Shown here: piece by piece, positions 25,448-33,896 of the stretch | Layout: every line of letters starts with the position of its first letter | Position numbering within the stretch: position 1 is the first letter of the stretch | Source: CAYUIG01 sp964444685 | Lineage (GTDB): Bacteria > Gemmatimonadota > Gemmatimonadetes > Longimicrobiales > RSA9 | Assembly (NCBI GenBank): GCA_964444685.1 | Contig: CAYUIG010000015.1 | Coordinates: 5,317-69,316, forward strand | DNA: 64,000 nt | Reading direction: 5' to 3' | Position numbers and translations under genes: made by a program | Notes under the pieces: model-generated | Seen by the model: the letters and a program-made list of their open reading frames with translations, nothing else | What the model was told of the DNA's origin: nothing | Databases searched by the model: none

Positions 25448-26383
25448 ATGAGTTCTCGGAGAAGGCGCTCTCTTGCCGCGGCCGCGGCTCTTGCAGCGTG
25501 GTCATGTGGCGGCGCCGGAGACTCGGCCGAGCAATCGTCGTCCGATACTTCCACGGCCGCGTCGTCCGATGGCCGCGTGGTGAACGATGGCGTGGTGATC
25601 AACCACATCAGCTGCGGCACTGCGGACACCACCTTGTTGTTCGTTCATGGTTGGGCCATCGACCACAGCTACTGGTCGAGCCAGGTGGACGCATTCTGCC
25701 CGGCATACCGCGTCGTGACCATGGATCTGGCCGGCCATGGTCATTCCGGGAACAACCGGTCGAGCTGGGCCGTCGAGGACTACGCCCGTGACGTAAGAGC
25801 CGTCATCGATCAGCTCGAACTGGACCACGTGATCCTCATCGGCCATTCGATGGGTGGGGACATCATCCTCGAGGCGGCCATCGACAACGACAGAGTCGTT
25901 GCACTCGTCGGCGTGGACAATTTCAAGGCTGTCGGCGCGGAGTACACCGATGAGGAGCGGGCGCAGATTGCCGCGTTCCTCGACCAGCTCCGGACCAACT
26001 TCGATACGGCGGCCGTCTCGTACTCGAGGACGTATCTGTTTCAACCAACGACGGACAGCACCGCCGTCGAGCGTGTGATTCAGTCGGTAATCGCCGTCGA
26101 TTCCACCATCGCTACGGCAACGCTCGAAGCGGTGTTCGCGTATTTCCCGCGCGAAGCCGAGCGTCTCTCGCGGCTGGACAAGCCGCTCTTCCTGATCAAC
26201 AGCAGCGCCACACCCACGGACTCGGCCGGACTGATGTCCACTGGAGTGAATTTCGAAGTACTGGATGCAGGACCTACGGGGCACTACCCCATGATCGAGG
26301 ATCCTGTGAGGTTCAACGACCTGCTTCAGCGGGTCGTCGAGCGGATCGAGGCAGGATCGAGAGGACAGGCATCAGCGCAGTGA
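25448..26383 (+). CDS. Lipoprotein alpha/beta hydrolase
   Basis: 311 residues with an n-region of arginines and a possible lipobox (AAWSCGG), followed by a Ser/Thr-rich linker. The hydrolase core is LLFVHGWAIDHSYWSSQVDA (oxyanion), VVTMDLAGHGHSGNN, nucleophile LIGHSMGGDIILEAA and His in AGPTGHYPMIEDP. It resembles haloperoxidase/epoxide-hydrolase-like esterases without a clear cap signature. Substrate unknown. Confidence 0.85.
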   Translation: MSSRRRRSLAAAAALAAWSCGGAGDSAEQSSSDTSTAASSDGRVVNDGVVINHISCGTADTTLLFVHGWAIDHSYWSSQVDAFCPAYRVVTMDLAGHGHSGNNRSSWAVEDYARDVRAVIDQLELDHVILIGHSMGGDIILEAAIDNDRVVALVGVDNFKAVGAEYTDEERAQIAAFLDQLRTNFDTAAVSYSRTYLFQPTTDSTAVERVIQSVIAVDSTIATATLEAVFAYFPREAERLSRLDKPLFLINSSATPTDSAGLMSTGVNFEVLDAGPTGHYPMIEDPVRFNDLLQRVVERIEAGSRGQASAQ

Positions 26384-26453
26384 TCGAGGAAGCGCCGCGC
26401 GCTCTCTGCCCCGTCATCACGCAATTTCACCGGACCGATCGGGTGCACGGCGA

Positions 26454-26891
26454 ATGAGGCCCTACGACCCCCGACGGATCCAGTTCATGCGGCTGCTCGC
26501 GCACGGCGAGTGGCAGCTGAAGCTGTACGCGATCGCGCTCGCGTCGTTCGACGAGACGCGGTTCGCGGGAGGATTGAAGCTCGCTCTCGCAGCGTTGCCC
26601 AACCCGGCACATGCCGCGGAGCGGCCGGGTGTCGGGTTCTGCATCCTGCACCAGGGCCGCGGCGCGGACTATGTCGTGCTGGCCTGGTGGGACCGCGAGA
26701 ACGAGTTGCCGCTGCGCGTATTCGTGAGCACGCCGGAGGAACCCGCGTGGCGGCCGGCGCGCGGCAGTGAGTCGGTGTGCGTGTGGGATCTCGAGGTCAT
26801 CGCGTTCGAACGCGACGCCTACGTGTCCACACTGCTCGCGCGCCCGCCAGCGCCCGTCGAAGCCTGGCTCGACACGACGCTGACCCGTTAG
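26454..26891 (+). CDS. Unknown cytoplasmic protein
   Basis: 145 residues with no signal peptide. RIQFMRLLAHGEWQLKLYAI at the start and VVLAWWDRENELPLRVFVS in the middle are the most distinctive parts, with a high Trp content. Similar 140-150 residue proteins in other genomes carry no functional name. The gene overlaps the 3' end of the convergent aspartase fusion by 4 bases. Confidence 0.65.
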   Translation: MRPYDPRRIQFMRLLAHGEWQLKLYAIALASFDETRFAGGLKLALAALPNPAHAAERPGVGFCILHQGRGADYVVLAWWDRENELPLRVFVSTPEEPAWRPARGSESVCVWDLEVIAFERDAYVSTLLARPPAPVEAWLDTTLTR

Positions 26892-28744
26892 TCGCGCGCC
26901 ATGGGGCGCGGCCGCGTCATGCTCTCCGGTGAGAGGATGGCGTCAAGACGTTCCTTGTCGAGCCACCCCTTCTCCAGCACGAGTTCGTAGACGCCGCGGT
27001 CGGTTCGCAAAGCTTCGGCCGCGACGGCGGTCGCGCGCTCGTAGCCGATCACCGGTACCAGTGCCGTCACAATGCCGATGCTGCGCTCGAGCAGCTCGCG
27101 GATGCGCGGACGGTTCGCCTCGATGCCGAGTACGCAGCGCTCGCGCAGGACGATCGTGGCCTGCGTGAGCATGGCGACCGACTGGAAGATGTTGAATGCG
27201 ATGACCGGCTCGAACACGTTGAGCTGGAGCTGTCCCGCCTCGGCGGCCATGGTGACGGTGAGGTCGTTGCCGACGACCTGGTAACACGCCTGGTTCACGA
27301 CTTCCGGTATCACCGGATTCACCTTCCCGGGCATGATGCTGGAGCCCGGCTGCATCGGCGGAAGCTTGATCTCACCCAGGCCGGCGCGCGGGCCGCTCGA
27401 CAGCAGCCTCAGATCGTTGCTGATCTTCGACAGCTTCACCGCGACGCGCTTCAACACACCCGATAGCAGCACGAACGCACCCGTGTCCTGCGTGGCCTCG
27501 ACGAGGTCCGGGCTCGTGACGAGATCGAGGCCGGTGATCTCGGACAGATGCTGGCGCACGAGCGGCGCATAACGCGGATCCGTGTTGATGCCGGTCCCGA
27601 TGGCGGTCGCACCCATGTTGATCTCTCGCAACAGCCGTGCGACCTCGCGCAGCCGCTCGATGTCCTCGCCCATCGTGACCCCGTAGGCGCGGAACTCCTG
27701 GCCCAGTGTCATCGGCACGGCATCCTGCAACTGCGTGCGGCCCATCTTCACGACATCGGCGAACTCCTCGGCCTTCTCGAGGAAGGCGTCGCGCAGTGCG
27801 GCGAGGGGCTGCTCGAGGTCGCGCAGAGCCCAGATGGCGGCGATGCGCAGCGCGGTCGGATAGACGTCGTTGGTGGACTGCGAGAGGTTGACGTGATTGT
27901 TCGGATGCACGATGTCGTACGACCCGCGGGGCCTGCCGAGGATCTCCAGTGCCCGGTTCGCGATCACCTCGTTCGCATTCATGTTCGTCGACGTGCCCGC
28001 GCCGCCCTGCACGACGTCCACGACGAACTCGCCGAGCAGATTCCCGGCGCGGATCTCGGCACACGCGCGCACGATCGCATCGGCGATGGGAGCGTCGAGG
28101 AGACCGAGCTGGCTGTTGGCGAGCGCGGCCGCTTCCTTCACGGCGGCGAGCGCGCGGATGAGCAGCGGGTACTGCGCGATCGGGATGCCGGTGATCGGGA
28201 AGTTCTCGACCGCGCGAAGTGTCTGGATGCCGTAGTAGTGCGCATCCGGAACGTCGCGTGCGCCCAGCAGATCCTTCTCGCGACGCATTGCGCCGGACAT
28301 GTAGTACTCGGCGCGCGGCGTCGACGCGGAGGACAGTCGCGCCGCGATGAGGCTCGCGGCGTTGCGCACGAGGCGGGCGTACAGGTCGGGCCGTTCCGTG
28401 GCGAGGGTGTCGATCGCGTCGCGCGGCAGCTCGGCGATCTCCGCCGCTTCGATCACGACGGCCGAGCTGGCGTGTGGATAGTCGTCCAGCAGGCTCCCCT
28501 CGCCGAAGGAGTCGCCGGGTCCGAGTCCGTACAGGATCCTGACCTGACCGTGCAGGCCGCGCCGCAGCTCGAGGCGGCCGGAAAGCACCACGCCCACGAA
28601 GCGGCGCGGCTGGCTCTCGTGGAAGACGTAGGAGCCAGGCAGATAGCCCATCACGCGCGAGGCCTCGGCCAGGGCCCGGACATCGTCGTCCGAAAGGTCG
28701 CGGGTCAGCTCGAGGGTGCGGAGGGCCGAGAAGAGTTCGTCCAT
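26888..28744 (-). CDS. aspA: Cyclic-nucleotide-binding domain fused to aspartate ammonia-lyase
   Basis: 618 residues. Residues about 5-125 are a CRP-type cNMP-binding domain (YLPGSYVFHESQPRRFVGVV, GDSFGEGSLLDDYPHASSAV). From about residue 150 a full-length fumarase/aspartase follows, with NVNEVIAN-like MNANEVIANRALEIL, HPNNHVNLSQSTNDVYPTA and the signature GSSIMPGKVNPVIPE near residue 465. The KVNP Lys and SS-loop are intact, so the lyase (aspartate to fumarate and ammonia) should be active. ATG 28744 is directly preceded by a heptad repeat with no ribosome binding site. The frame stays open upstream to 28987. Confidence 0.88.
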   Translation of the reverse strand: MDELFSALRTLELTRDLSDDDVRALAEASRVMGYLPGSYVFHESQPRRFVGVVLSGRLELRRGLHGQVRILYGLGPGDSFGEGSLLDDYPHASSAVVIEAAEIAELPRDAIDTLATERPDLYARLVRNAASLIAARLSSASTPRAEYYMSGAMRREKDLLGARDVPDAHYYGIQTLRAVENFPITGIPIAQYPLLIRALAAVKEAAALANSQLGLLDAPIADAIVRACAEIRAGNLLGEFVVDVVQGGAGTSTNMNANEVIANRALEILGRPRGSYDIVHPNNHVNLSQSTNDVYPTALRIAAIWALRDLEQPLAALRDAFLEKAEEFADVVKMGRTQLQDAVPMTLGQEFRAYGVTMGEDIERLREVARLLREINMGATAIGTGINTDPRYAPLVRQHLSEITGLDLVTSPDLVEATQDTGAFVLLSGVLKRVAVKLSKISNDLRLLSSGPRAGLGEIKLPPMQPGSSIMPGKVNPVIPEVVNQACYQVVGNDLTVTMAAEAGQLQLNVFEPVIAFNIFQSVAMLTQATIVLRERCVLGIEANRPRIRELLERSIGIVTALVPVIGYERATAVAAEALRTDRGVYELVLEKGWLDKERLDAILSPESMTRPRPMARD

Positions 28745-28749
28745 GCTTC

Positions 28750-28784
28750 GAGAGTCGAGAGTCGAGAGTCGAGAGTCGGGAGTC
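28750..28784. repeat. Heptad repeat, five units of GAGAGTC/GGGAGTC
   Basis: Five 7-base units (GAGAGTC four times, GGGAGTC once) lie 6 bases upstream of the aspartase-fusion start codon, where a ribosome binding site would be. Same family as 29241-29281, 49725-49752, 51101-51135 and 63165-63249. Confidence 0.85.
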
Positions 28785-29009
28785 GGCGCTGCAGAGCTCG
28801 GCTCCGTCTGTTTGCGGGCTTGAGTCTGGCCTTTTTTTCTGCCGGCGTCGAGTGCGGGTGCGTCGAAGGCCGGATTCGTTACGCAAACGGAGCCGCCGAA
28901 GCCCGAAAACTGCCGTGAACTGACCACTCGGTGCCGCGGCGCCTCGAGATGCCGATCCGACCCCCATGTAAGGGGTGAATCGGGCATCTCGAAGAGGAAT
29001 CGCCCCCAG
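28785..29009. other. Non-coding spacer with one inverted repeat
   Basis: Between the heptad tract and the 45-bp array. CGGCTCCGTCTGTTTGCG at 28799-28816 is an inverted match to CGCAAACGGAGCCG at 28882-28895, and a T-rich run (CTTTTTTTCTG) lies between them. No gene with a credible start or composition is visible. It may contain the promoter of the aspartase fusion, but none is clear. Confidence 0.4.
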
Positions 29010-29170
29010 TGGTCGTTTGACGGCGGAAACGGGGGCGCATTTGGAAACGGCGCGAGTGATCAGGTGACGGCGCAACCGGGTGGGCGTTGGAACGCCTCCA
29101 ATGGTCAGCTGACGGCGCAACCGGGTGCTTTGAAAATACGCCCGGATGGCCATTGACGCGGAACGGGGCC
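29010..29170. repeat. 45-bp degenerate tandem array, about 3.5 units
   Basis: Units begin at 29010, 29057, 29102 and 29147. The shared core is TGGTCAGCTGACGGCGCAAC and variants (TGATCAGGTGACGGCGCAAC, TGGTCGTTTGACGGCGGAAA), followed by CGGGTG and a less conserved tail. The array sits in the 534-base gap between the sigma-54 activator and the aspartase fusion. Confidence 0.65.
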
Positions 29171-29240
29171 GCAGCGGAAGCCGCCCGGGCGAGCGGAAAC
29201 GGCCGGTCGAAGAGCCACTCGCAGAACGCTGCGAAAACCA

Positions 29241-29281
29241 GACTCCAGTCTCCCTACTCCAGTCTCCCGACTCCCGACTCA
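29241..29281. repeat. Heptad repeat abutting the sigma-54 activator stop codon
   Basis: GACTCCAGTCTCCCTACTCC then AGTCTCCCGACTCCCGACTC, the reverse orientation of the tract at 28750. The last bases TCA (29279-29281) are the stop codon of the gene on the minus strand. The preceding GAAAACCAGACTCCAGTCTC is shared with 63210-63229. Confidence 0.85.
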
Positions 29282-30208
29282 CCCCAGCTTCGCCCGCAGG
29301 GTATTGCGCGCCATTCCCAGCAGCTCCGCTGCCCGCGTCTTGTTGCCGCGGCAGAGCCGCAGCGCGTCCTGGATGGCGCGGCGCTCTTCTTCGGGGGACC
29401 CGTGAAAGGACCAGCGCGTGCGTCCGGATGGAGCCGCGGCGTCGAGCGGCGGCTCGAGGAGGTCGGACAGGTGCGCGGGGGTGAGGGTGGAGCCGTCGCA
29501 AAGAAGGACCGCGGCCTCGATGGCGTGTGCGAGCTGGCGGACGTTCCCCGGCCATGGGTGCGTGCGGAGCCGTTCGGCGGCGGCCTCGTGGATGCGCCGG
29601 ACGGGCCGCGCGTAGCGCTGCGCAAACACCGAGAGGTAGTGGCCGGCGAGGAGGAGGATGTCGTCCTCGCGTTCACGAAGCGGTGGAACGCGGAAGCGGA
29701 GGACGACGAGGCGGTGGTAGAGGTCGCGGCGAAACTCGCCATCGCGCACGGCCGCCTCGAGGTCGATGGCGGTGGCGGCGATCCGGCGGGCGTCGACGCG
29801 GACGGTGCGTTCGGCGCCCAGTCGCCGGAACTCTCCTTCCTCGAGGGCGGTGAGGAGTTTGGCCTGGAGCGCCAGGGGCAGCTCGCCGATCTCGTCGAGG
29901 AAGATCGTGCCGGCGTCGGCCTGCTCGAGGAGTCCCTTGTGGGCGTACTGGGCGCCGGTGAAGGCGCCGCGGGCGTGGCCGAAGAACTCGGACTCGAAGA
30001 GGGAGTCGGGGACGCCGGCGCAGTTGACCGCGATGAAACGGCCGCGGGCGCGGGCCGACGCGGTGTGAATGGCGCGTGCGATCAGTCCCTTGCCGGTCCC
30101 GCTCTCTCCCGTGAGGAGGACCGGTGCGTCGACAGTAGCGGCGCGGCGGCAGAAGGAACGGATGATTTCGGCGGCGCGGCTCTGGCCGAGGATCGGGTCG
30201 TCGGTCAT
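29279..30208 (-). CDS. Sigma-54-dependent activator without sensor domain
   Basis: 309 residues from ATG 30208, chosen because GGAG lies 9 bases upstream; ATG 30220 would overlap that site. The AAA+ domain begins almost at the N-terminus: Walker A LLTGESGTGKGLIARAIH, sigma-54 contact loop HARGAFTGAQ, Walker B GTIFLDEIGELP, R-finger region YHRLVVLRFRVPPLRERE and WPGNVRQLAHAIEAA. A Fis-type HTH closes the protein (LCRGNKTRAAELLGMARNTL). No receiver, GAF or PAS domain exists, so control must come from a partner or expression level. Its target is unknown. Confidence 0.9.
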   Translation of the reverse strand: MTDDPILGQSRAAEIIRSFCRRAATVDAPVLLTGESGTGKGLIARAIHTASARARGRFIAVNCAGVPDSLFESEFFGHARGAFTGAQYAHKGLLEQADAGTIFLDEIGELPLALQAKLLTALEEGEFRRLGAERTVRVDARRIAATAIDLEAAVRDGEFRRDLYHRLVVLRFRVPPLREREDDILLLAGHYLSVFAQRYARPVRRIHEAAAERLRTHPWPGNVRQLAHAIEAAVLLCDGSTLTPAHLSDLLEPPLDAAAPSGRTRWSFHGSPEEERRAIQDALRLCRGNKTRAAELLGMARNTLRAKLG

Positions 30209-30449
30209 GCGAGGCTCCATCGGGGTTCGGGCCCCGATGGTGCACCGGTGGACGGGGCGATGGAATGGCTGATTGGGAGATTCGTGAGGTCCCTACCGCC
30301 GCGGCCCGTCCGCATCTAGATTGGAGAGACAGCGCCGGGCCCGACGGCCAGCGCAGGAAGACTGGATCGAGAATACGGCTCCGACGTCCGGGCACGTGGC
30401 ATGGGCGAAGGAGCCGTTTGTGTCTTCTCCACCCCGCAGGAGGTCCGAG

Positions 30450-30740
30450 ATGCTGGCGAAGGACCAGATCAAGATGATCGCGAAGGAGATCGACCGATCC
30501 GCGGATGCGCGGATCCACTCCTCCGACGATCGGTACGACCGGCAGCAGCTCTGGGAGGTAGTGCGGCGCGCGTGTCGCGCCATCGAGGCGGTGACGGAGA
30601 TCGAGCGGGAGGAGATGGCGCGCGAGGATCGCAGCCGGCGCGCGCGCTACCTGGTGACGGAGCTCGAGAGCGCGCTGGAAGCGGCGAAGCGCGCGAAGGT
30701 CGTGCTCGACTGGTCGAACCGCGAGTCGCTCGAAGCGTAA
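30450..30740 (+). CDS. Small charged helical protein, unknown
   Basis: 96 residues. ATG 30450 has AGGAGG 6 bases upstream, which settles the start. The protein is almost entirely helical and strongly charged (EIEREEMAREDRSRRARYL, ELESALEAAKRAKVVLDW), likely a coiled coil. No family is recognised. A hairpin terminator follows at 30762-30797. Confidence 0.65.
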   Translation: MLAKDQIKMIAKEIDRSADARIHSSDDRYDRQQLWEVVRRACRAIEAVTEIEREEMAREDRSRRARYLVTELESALEAAKRAKVVLDWSNRESLEA

Positions 30741-31900
30741 TGGCCGACGGTCGGCACATGCGAAAGCGGCCGGGGCCCAGCGGTCCCGGCCGTTTCGTCA
30801 TCCGGGCACTGCTGTCGATCACGCTTCTGTTCGCGATACCGCCGGAAGCCGTACAGGCGCAGACGCGTGCGGACAGCGCGGCGGTGATCCTGGACGCGGC
30901 GCGCCGGCTGTCCGGCGACCGCAGCGTCTCCGCCACACTGCTGCGTTACATCGTTGACCGATACGCCGGCACGCCTGCCGCGGCTGAAGCAGCGCGGATT
31001 CTCGCGGAAAGCAACATCGACGACAGCGGCCGCGTGGAGCTGCAGGTGTGGGGCACGCTGTTCGGACTGGGCCTCGGTGTGGCAGTACCCATTGCAAGCA
31101 AGGCCGACGGTGTCGAGCCGTTCGGCATCGGTCTGCTCACGGGCGGGCCGGTCGGTTTCTTCGCGAGCCGTGCGTACGCGCGCTCGCGGTCGTTGAGTGA
31201 AGGACAGGCGCGCGCGATCACGCTGGGCGGCACGTGGGGCGCATGGCAGGGACTCGGCTGGGCGCTCGTCGCCGATGTCGGGCACAGCACGGAGCGCATC
31301 TGTCCGGATCCGCAGTTCCCGACCGACTGTTTCGACGTCGCGATCGGTGACACGGAAGATGAAGTGGCGCTGTCGGTGATCGCGGGCGGTGTCGCGGGCA
31401 TCGCGGTCGGTACGATCCTCTCGCGCAAGCCGATCGATCGCGGGCTGGCCACGACGGTGAACTTCGGCGCCCTGTGGGGCACGTGGTTCGGCACGGCTGC
31501 GGGTGTGCTGGCGGATCAGGACGGCGAGGACGAGCTGTTGCGGGCGGCGCTGATCGGCGGCGATGCAGGGCTGCTGGCCACGGCGATCCTCGCGCCGCGC
31601 TGGCATCTCACGCGTGAACGCGCGCGCCTCATCAGCATCGCGGGTGTGCTCGGCGGGCTCGCGGGCGCGGGCATCGATCTGCTGCTCCAGCCGCGCAGCG
31701 AGGACATCACGATCGGGATCCCGCTGGTCACGAGCATTGCGGGCCTCGCGCTCGGCGCGCTCACGACGCGTGGCGGGAGCCGCGCGGATGCGCGCGATGA
31801 CAGCGTGCCGGATCTGCCGATGCCGACGCTGCTGCGCGTGCAGGGCGCGGATGGACGGGCGGCGGTCGCACCGGGAATGGTCTACACGGTACGTTTCTGA
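30740..31900 (+). CDS. Exported glycine-rich membrane protein with internal repeats
   Basis: 386 residues if started at ATG 30740 (TAATG overlap); ATG 30758 is also possible. A hydrophobic signal (IRALLSITLLFAIPPEAVQA) follows a basic segment. The body contains at least three copies of a 30-residue unit with a charged turn and a glycine-zipper helix: GQARAITLGGTWGAWQGLGW, GLATTVNFGALWGTWFGTAA and RARLISIAGVLGGLAGAGID. This suggests a membrane-inserted bundle. No function is known to me. The N-terminal codons overlap a terminator hairpin. Confidence 0.65.
   Translation: MADGRHMRKRPGPSGPGRFVIRALLSITLLFAIPPEAVQAQTRADSAAVILDAARRLSGDRSVSATLLRYIVDRYAGTPAAAEAARILAESNIDDSGRVELQVWGTLFGLGLGVAVPIASKADGVEPFGIGLLTGGPVGFFASRAYARSRSLSEGQARAITLGGTWGAWQGLGWALVADVGHSTERICPDPQFPTDCFDVAIGDTEDEVALSVIAGGVAGIAVGTILSRKPIDRGLATTVNFGALWGTWFGTAAGVLADQDGEDELLRAALIGGDAGLLATAILAPRWHLTRERARLISIAGVLGGLAGAGIDLLLQPRSEDITIGIPLVTSIAGLALGALTTRGGSRADARDDSVPDLPMPTLLRVQGADGRAAVAPGMVYTVRF
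30762..30797 (+). terminator. Intrinsic terminator hairpin
   Basis: CGGCCGGG (30767-30774) pairs with CCCGGCCG (30785-30792), flanked by AAA and TTTC that extend the stem. The tail TTTCGTCAT is the same as in the terminator at 47872. It follows the stop at 30740 by 22 bases but lies within the first codons of the next reading frame. Confidence 0.6.
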
Positions 31901-31923
31901 CGCACGAAGTGTATCCCTGAAAC

Positions 31924-33270
31924 ATGAGAGTCGTCCCGGCACTGCTCGCCCTGCTGCTCCTCGCCGCCTGCCGCGAGGAGGACGGCATCATCGGCGGTGG
32001 CGGACCCGGCCGCGCATACGTGGTGTCGGATCCGCCGGGCGCGCGCATCCTCGTGGACGACCGCGGCACCGGGCGCGTGACGCCCGATACGATCGATGGT
32101 CTCGCGGGGCGTCGCGAGATCACGGTGCGCCTGGACAGCGGCGGATTCAACTACGGCTACACCGCGCGCGTCGACGTATCGGGTGATACGCTGATCGAGA
32201 TCGAGGGGCCGCTCGTGCTGCGTTGCGTGGAGCCCGCGTGCTACCGCTCGCTCGCGCGCTACCGCACCGGAAACCGCATCCGCTTCGCCACCAATCCCAA
32301 CGGCATGCTGTTCCTGCACGATGCCACCGCGGGTGGCGCGTTCTGGCCGGCCGCGACGAGCAACAGCTACGTGTCGGCCGGCATGCCGATCGTCGCGGGG
32401 CTGATGCGCGGCCGGGACACCGTCGCGCTCGGTCTGTACGACGCCGAATACCTCGCCGGCCGGCCGGCGCCGGAGCTGGAGCCCGTCGAGGGCGTAAGCT
32501 TCCGCCAGAGCACGTGGATCGTGCCACCGCCGACACTGCTCGACGCGGTAACCATCCGCGGCCTCGAGGTGGAGGAGCGCGTGCGCGCGAGCGAGGAGCG
32601 CGAGGACATCGTCTACATCGATCTGGTGTACCGGAACATCACGAATCAGCCCATCTACGGCACGGTCGACCCCGCGCTGCCCGTTGCCGGCGTCACGTAC
32701 GAGAACGTGTACATCGGCTTCGTCCTCGATCCGGACATCGGTCTTCCCGGGGACGACTACTTCAGCTACGAACCCGCACTCGGCGTCGTGTTCGCGTACG
32801 ATGCAGACTTCCGTGAAACGGCGTTCACCGGCAACCATCGCGATGCGCCGGGGCTGGTCGGGTTGAGTGTCGTGCGTGCGCCCACAGGCGCGCGCGTGGT
32901 ACTGAACGGATTCGTGAGTCCGGGGGACTGGCGTGCGGGTCAGTTCAACGAACCGATCGGCTGGTACATCCTGAGCGGCACCCGCTCGTTCACGCCGGAC
33001 CATCCGTCCGGTGAGATCGGTCACCTCGCGCAGGCGCCAGCGGATGTACGGCTGGCGGTGAGCGTCGGGCCGCTGATGCTGCCCCCGGGCGACTCGGCCG
33101 CGGTCACGGTCGCGGTGACGATTGCGCCGCCGGTGGCGGGAGCGTTTGCGAGCGGAACGGTGGTGCCGCCGGGCGATCCGTTCGATGCATCGCGGCAGCT
33201 CTTCCGCGTGGCGGGCACACTCTTCGAGAAGGTGGCGGAAGCGGCCGTGGAGCCGGCCGCGCTCCGCTGA
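31924..33270 (+). CDS. PEGA-domain lipoprotein
   Basis: 448 residues with a signal and lipobox (MRVVPALLALLLLAACREED). Residues about 35-85 form a PEGA-like domain (VVSDPPGARILVDDRGTGRV, then DTIDGLAGRREITV), a surface-associated beta module. The remainder is beta-rich and includes NITNQPIYGTVDPAL and repeated PPGD segments. Probably attached to the outer membrane; exact role unknown. It may be cotranscribed with the preceding membrane protein (23-base gap). Confidence 0.75.
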   Translation: MRVVPALLALLLLAACREEDGIIGGGGPGRAYVVSDPPGARILVDDRGTGRVTPDTIDGLAGRREITVRLDSGGFNYGYTARVDVSGDTLIEIEGPLVLRCVEPACYRSLARYRTGNRIRFATNPNGMLFLHDATAGGAFWPAATSNSYVSAGMPIVAGLMRGRDTVALGLYDAEYLAGRPAPELEPVEGVSFRQSTWIVPPPTLLDAVTIRGLEVEERVRASEEREDIVYIDLVYRNITNQPIYGTVDPALPVAGVTYENVYIGFVLDPDIGLPGDDYFSYEPALGVVFAYDADFRETAFTGNHRDAPGLVGLSVVRAPTGARVVLNGFVSPGDWRAGQFNEPIGWYILSGTRSFTPDHPSGEIGHLAQAPADVRLAVSVGPLMLPPGDSAAVTVAVTIAPPVAGAFASGTVVPPGDPFDASRQLFRVAGTLFEKVAEAAVEPAALR

Positions 33271-33810
33271 CTACTTCATCTTCTTCTTCAGTTCCTCGAG
33301 CCGCTCCTCGGCCATGCGCTCGCGCGCCTGGCGATCGAGCCGGCCGAAGTCGATTTCTTCGCGCTTCTTCTGCTCGAACACATCCGGCGAGTCGCCCATG
33401 AGTGCGGCCTCGCCCGCCCGCTCGCGGTAGGCGGACTCCATCTGCTCGAGGTCGCGCGCGACGAGCGCGCGCTCGGCGTTGAGCACTTCGATCTTGCGCT
33501 CGAGAACCGTCGCGCGCTCGGCATGCCGCTCCGCGTACTCGACCGCGATGCGCACGGTCTCCTGGTCGTCGATCCTGCGCGCGAGTTCCTCACGCCGGCG
33601 ACACACCGCTTCCGCCTCGCGCTCCGACTCGACATCACGACCGGCCGCGCGGATCTCGGCATCGAGCCGGTCGAGCGCGCCGCGCGCGACATCCAGCTCG
33701 CGACGCATTGCGGCGAACCGCGTGCCGGCGGGCGCGCCGTCGCCCGCGAGCTCCTTCTGGAAGTTCTCGACGGCCTGCCGCCAGGCGCGCTTCCATTCGT
33801 CGAATACCAT
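33271..33810 (-). CDS. Coiled-coil protein, unknown
   Basis: 179 residues from ATG 33810; ATG 33822 would add four residues. VFDEWKRAWRQAVENFQKEL begins a nearly continuous charged coiled coil with heptads of Arg, Glu, Leu and Ala (ATVLERKIEVLNAERALVA), ending in KKKMK. It is cytoplasmic. PspA-like or structural roles are possible, but the PspA signature is absent. It is convergent with the lipoprotein gene and divergent from the nucleotidyltransferase. Confidence 0.7.
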   Translation of the reverse strand: MVFDEWKRAWRQAVENFQKELAGDGAPAGTRFAAMRRELDVARGALDRLDAEIRAAGRDVESEREAEAVCRRREELARRIDDQETVRIAVEYAERHAERATVLERKIEVLNAERALVARDLEQMESAYRERAGEAALMGDSPDVFEQKKREEIDFGRLDRQARERMAEERLEELKKKMK

Positions 33811-33896
33811 GGCGCGCAACATAAGGCATGACGGGGGAACGGGGTAGCGGCCCGATCCTTGCCCCTTGCACGACCTCCCCCGCGGCCGGAGGAGCG

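Noticed and set aside
29087..30319. 410-codon plus-strand frame opposite the sigma-54 activator
   Set aside because: Shadow of the activator gene. No motif and no ribosome binding site.
30300..30330. Promoter with TAGATT before the 30450 gene
   Set aside because: The -10 is good but no acceptable -35 is found 16-18 bases upstream, so it is not listed as a feature.
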